A stretch of DNA of 6,139 nucleotides from a bacterium (GTDB lineage Bacteria; Desulfobacterota; S145-22), in contig JALTEW010000392.1 of NCBI GenBank assembly GCA_027073795.1, positions 1 through 6,139 of the forward strand, read 5' to 3'. Positions 5,373-6,139 of this stretch are shown in pieces (positions within the stretch are counted from its first letter, which is position 1; each line of letters begins with the position of its first letter). The translations under genes were made by a program, and so were the position numbers. The notes under the pieces were generated by a model that saw only the letters and a list, made by a program, of their open reading frames with translations, made no database searches and was not told where the DNA came from.

Positions 5373-6139
5373 CTACACTTGCATCGGAGCTGGGTGGCGA
5401 TGGGCCACGGGGGTCATTGATGGTGTAACCTTCTTGATACGTCCATTCTCCAGATAAAGAATCCTATCCGCTGCCTTCTGGGCGATGTATGGATCGTGTG
5501 TAATCAAGAGGAGAGACATTCCCCGCGTTTCCTGCAACGTCATGAGCAACCTTAAGATCTGTGCTGCAAAACTTGCATCCACGCCTGCTGTGGGTTCGTC
5601 CGCGATAATGATGAGAGGATCTATGACAAGGGCCCTTGCCAGAACGAGACGCTTCAGCTCTCCCCCGCTTAATGAATGGGCCATTCGTTCAAGAAACTCC
5701 TCAGTTACAGGCAATCCTACCTCTTCCAGGACCTTCTTGATCCTTACATTAAAAGGTTGGGGTTCCCCTATAATTTTAAGGGGTTCCTCAATTGTCTGTC
5801 GGACGGTAAAACGGGGGCTGATTGCCTCTTTCGGGTTTTGATGAATCAACTGCACCCTCCGCCGAAATACGCCTTCATCGAACTCGCTGACGATACTTCC
5901 TTTGTCTGGTTTCAACAACCTTGCCATCAAAGCTCCCAGTGTCGATTTACCTGCTCCAGTTGGCCCCATCAGGACCACTCCCTCCCCGCTGTGGATGGAG
6001 AGGGAAACATCCGTGATCACCTGGATTCTTTTCCTCTTCATCAGGAACATCTTGCTAAGAGAAACAGCTTTTAAGAGTGCAACAATGCCACCCCTGTGGC
6101 AGGCGATACGCCTTCCATCCACTTCCTTCAATTCCGGGG
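5373..6139 (-). CDS. ABC importer ATP-binding protein, Opp/Dpp/Nik class, C-terminal half of an apparent tandem ATPase fusion (5'-partial)
   Basis: This is the cytoplasmic ATPase of a peptide/nickel-type ABC importer; it hydrolyses ATP to drive uptake through two permeases not present in the window. Counting from the first whole codon at the edge (6137), the ATPase domain shows Walker A GPTGAGKST at about 58-66, a Q-loop (IHQNP) near 100, the signature LSGGE near 156-160, Walker B LIIIADEP near 175-182, and the switch histidine in ITHD near 214. The protein ends about 20 residues after the domain, with a His/Pro-rich tail, so it lacks the long C-terminal extension found in many OppF proteins. 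The residues before the domain, PELKEVDGRRIACHR, resemble the conserved C-terminal end of OppD/NikD-type ATPases (P-x-L ... V/I-A-C-H). They run in frame into the second domain with no stop and no ordinary start codon at a suitable distance. A fusion is therefore the best reading. In-frame TTG (6131), GTG (6122) or a rare ATT start near codon 18 are less likely. Substrate specificity is unknown; metal or metallophore is inferred from the neighbours. Confidence 0.9.
   Translation of the reverse strand, partial: PELKEVDGRRIACHRGGIVALLKAVSLSKMFLMKRKRIQVITDVSLSIHSGEGVVLMGPTGAGKSTLGALMARLLKPDKGSIVSEFDEGVFRRRVQLIHQNPKEAISPRFTVRQTIEEPLKIIGEPQPFNVRIKKVLEEVGLPVTEEFLERMAHSLSGGELKRLVLARALVIDPLIIIADEPTAGVDASFAAQILRLLMTLQETRGMSLLLITHDPYIAQKAADRILYLENGRIKKVTPSMTPVAHRHPAPMQV

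Noticed and set aside
5676..6074. 132-residue plus-strand reading frame opposite the ABC ATPase
   Set aside because: The minus strand carries all ATPase motifs over the same bases, and the plus-strand product shows no family features.
1..6139. CRISPR arrays, insertion sequences, tRNA or rRNA genes
   Set aside because: There are no regularly spaced repeats, no transposase or integrase motifs with flanking inverted repeats, and no cloverleaf or rRNA-like sequence on either strand.

Overview
All five recognisable protein genes lie on the minus strand, so the window reads right to left as transcribed. Gene order, class of proteins and codon use suggest an anaerobic Gram-negative bacterium. A signal-peptide-bearing TonB-dependent outer-membrane receptor requires an outer membrane. 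A stand-alone FmdE-family protein and a small flavodoxin are typical of anaerobes such as Desulfobacterota/Syntrophobacterales-type 'deltaproteobacteria'. That taxonomic placement is inference from gene content; there is no rRNA or other marker gene here.

Right part (5373-6139): the 3' end of an ABC importer ATPase of the Opp/Dpp/Nik class, running off the window edge. The first 15 visible residues look like the C-terminal tail of an OppD/NikD-type ATPase, and they continue in frame into a complete OppF/NikE-type ATPase domain. The gene therefore appears to encode a fused tandem ATPase whose first half lies outside the window.

Middle (5372-1877): a 108-base intergenic region with short inverted repeats and a good -10 box, then a three-gene, translationally coupled unit: TonB-dependent receptor, FmdE-family protein (11-base gap, with the Shine-Dalgarno overlapping the receptor stop), and flavodoxin (ATGA overlap). 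Together with the ABC ATPase, the most economical reading is an uptake system for a metal, metal chelate or metal-containing cofactor: outer-membrane receptor, ABC importer, and two cytoplasmic proteins that could bind the metal or reduce the cargo. The substrate cannot be read from the sequence.

Left part (1876-1): a 447-base non-coding stretch with a candidate promoter and a 9-base direct repeat, then a complete PLP-dependent class I/II aminotransferase (1429-248), probably an independent transcription unit. Last come 247 bases without a convincing gene, holding a possible terminator and a purine-rich imperfect repeat. No tRNA, rRNA, CRISPR array, transposase or recognisable riboswitch was seen.
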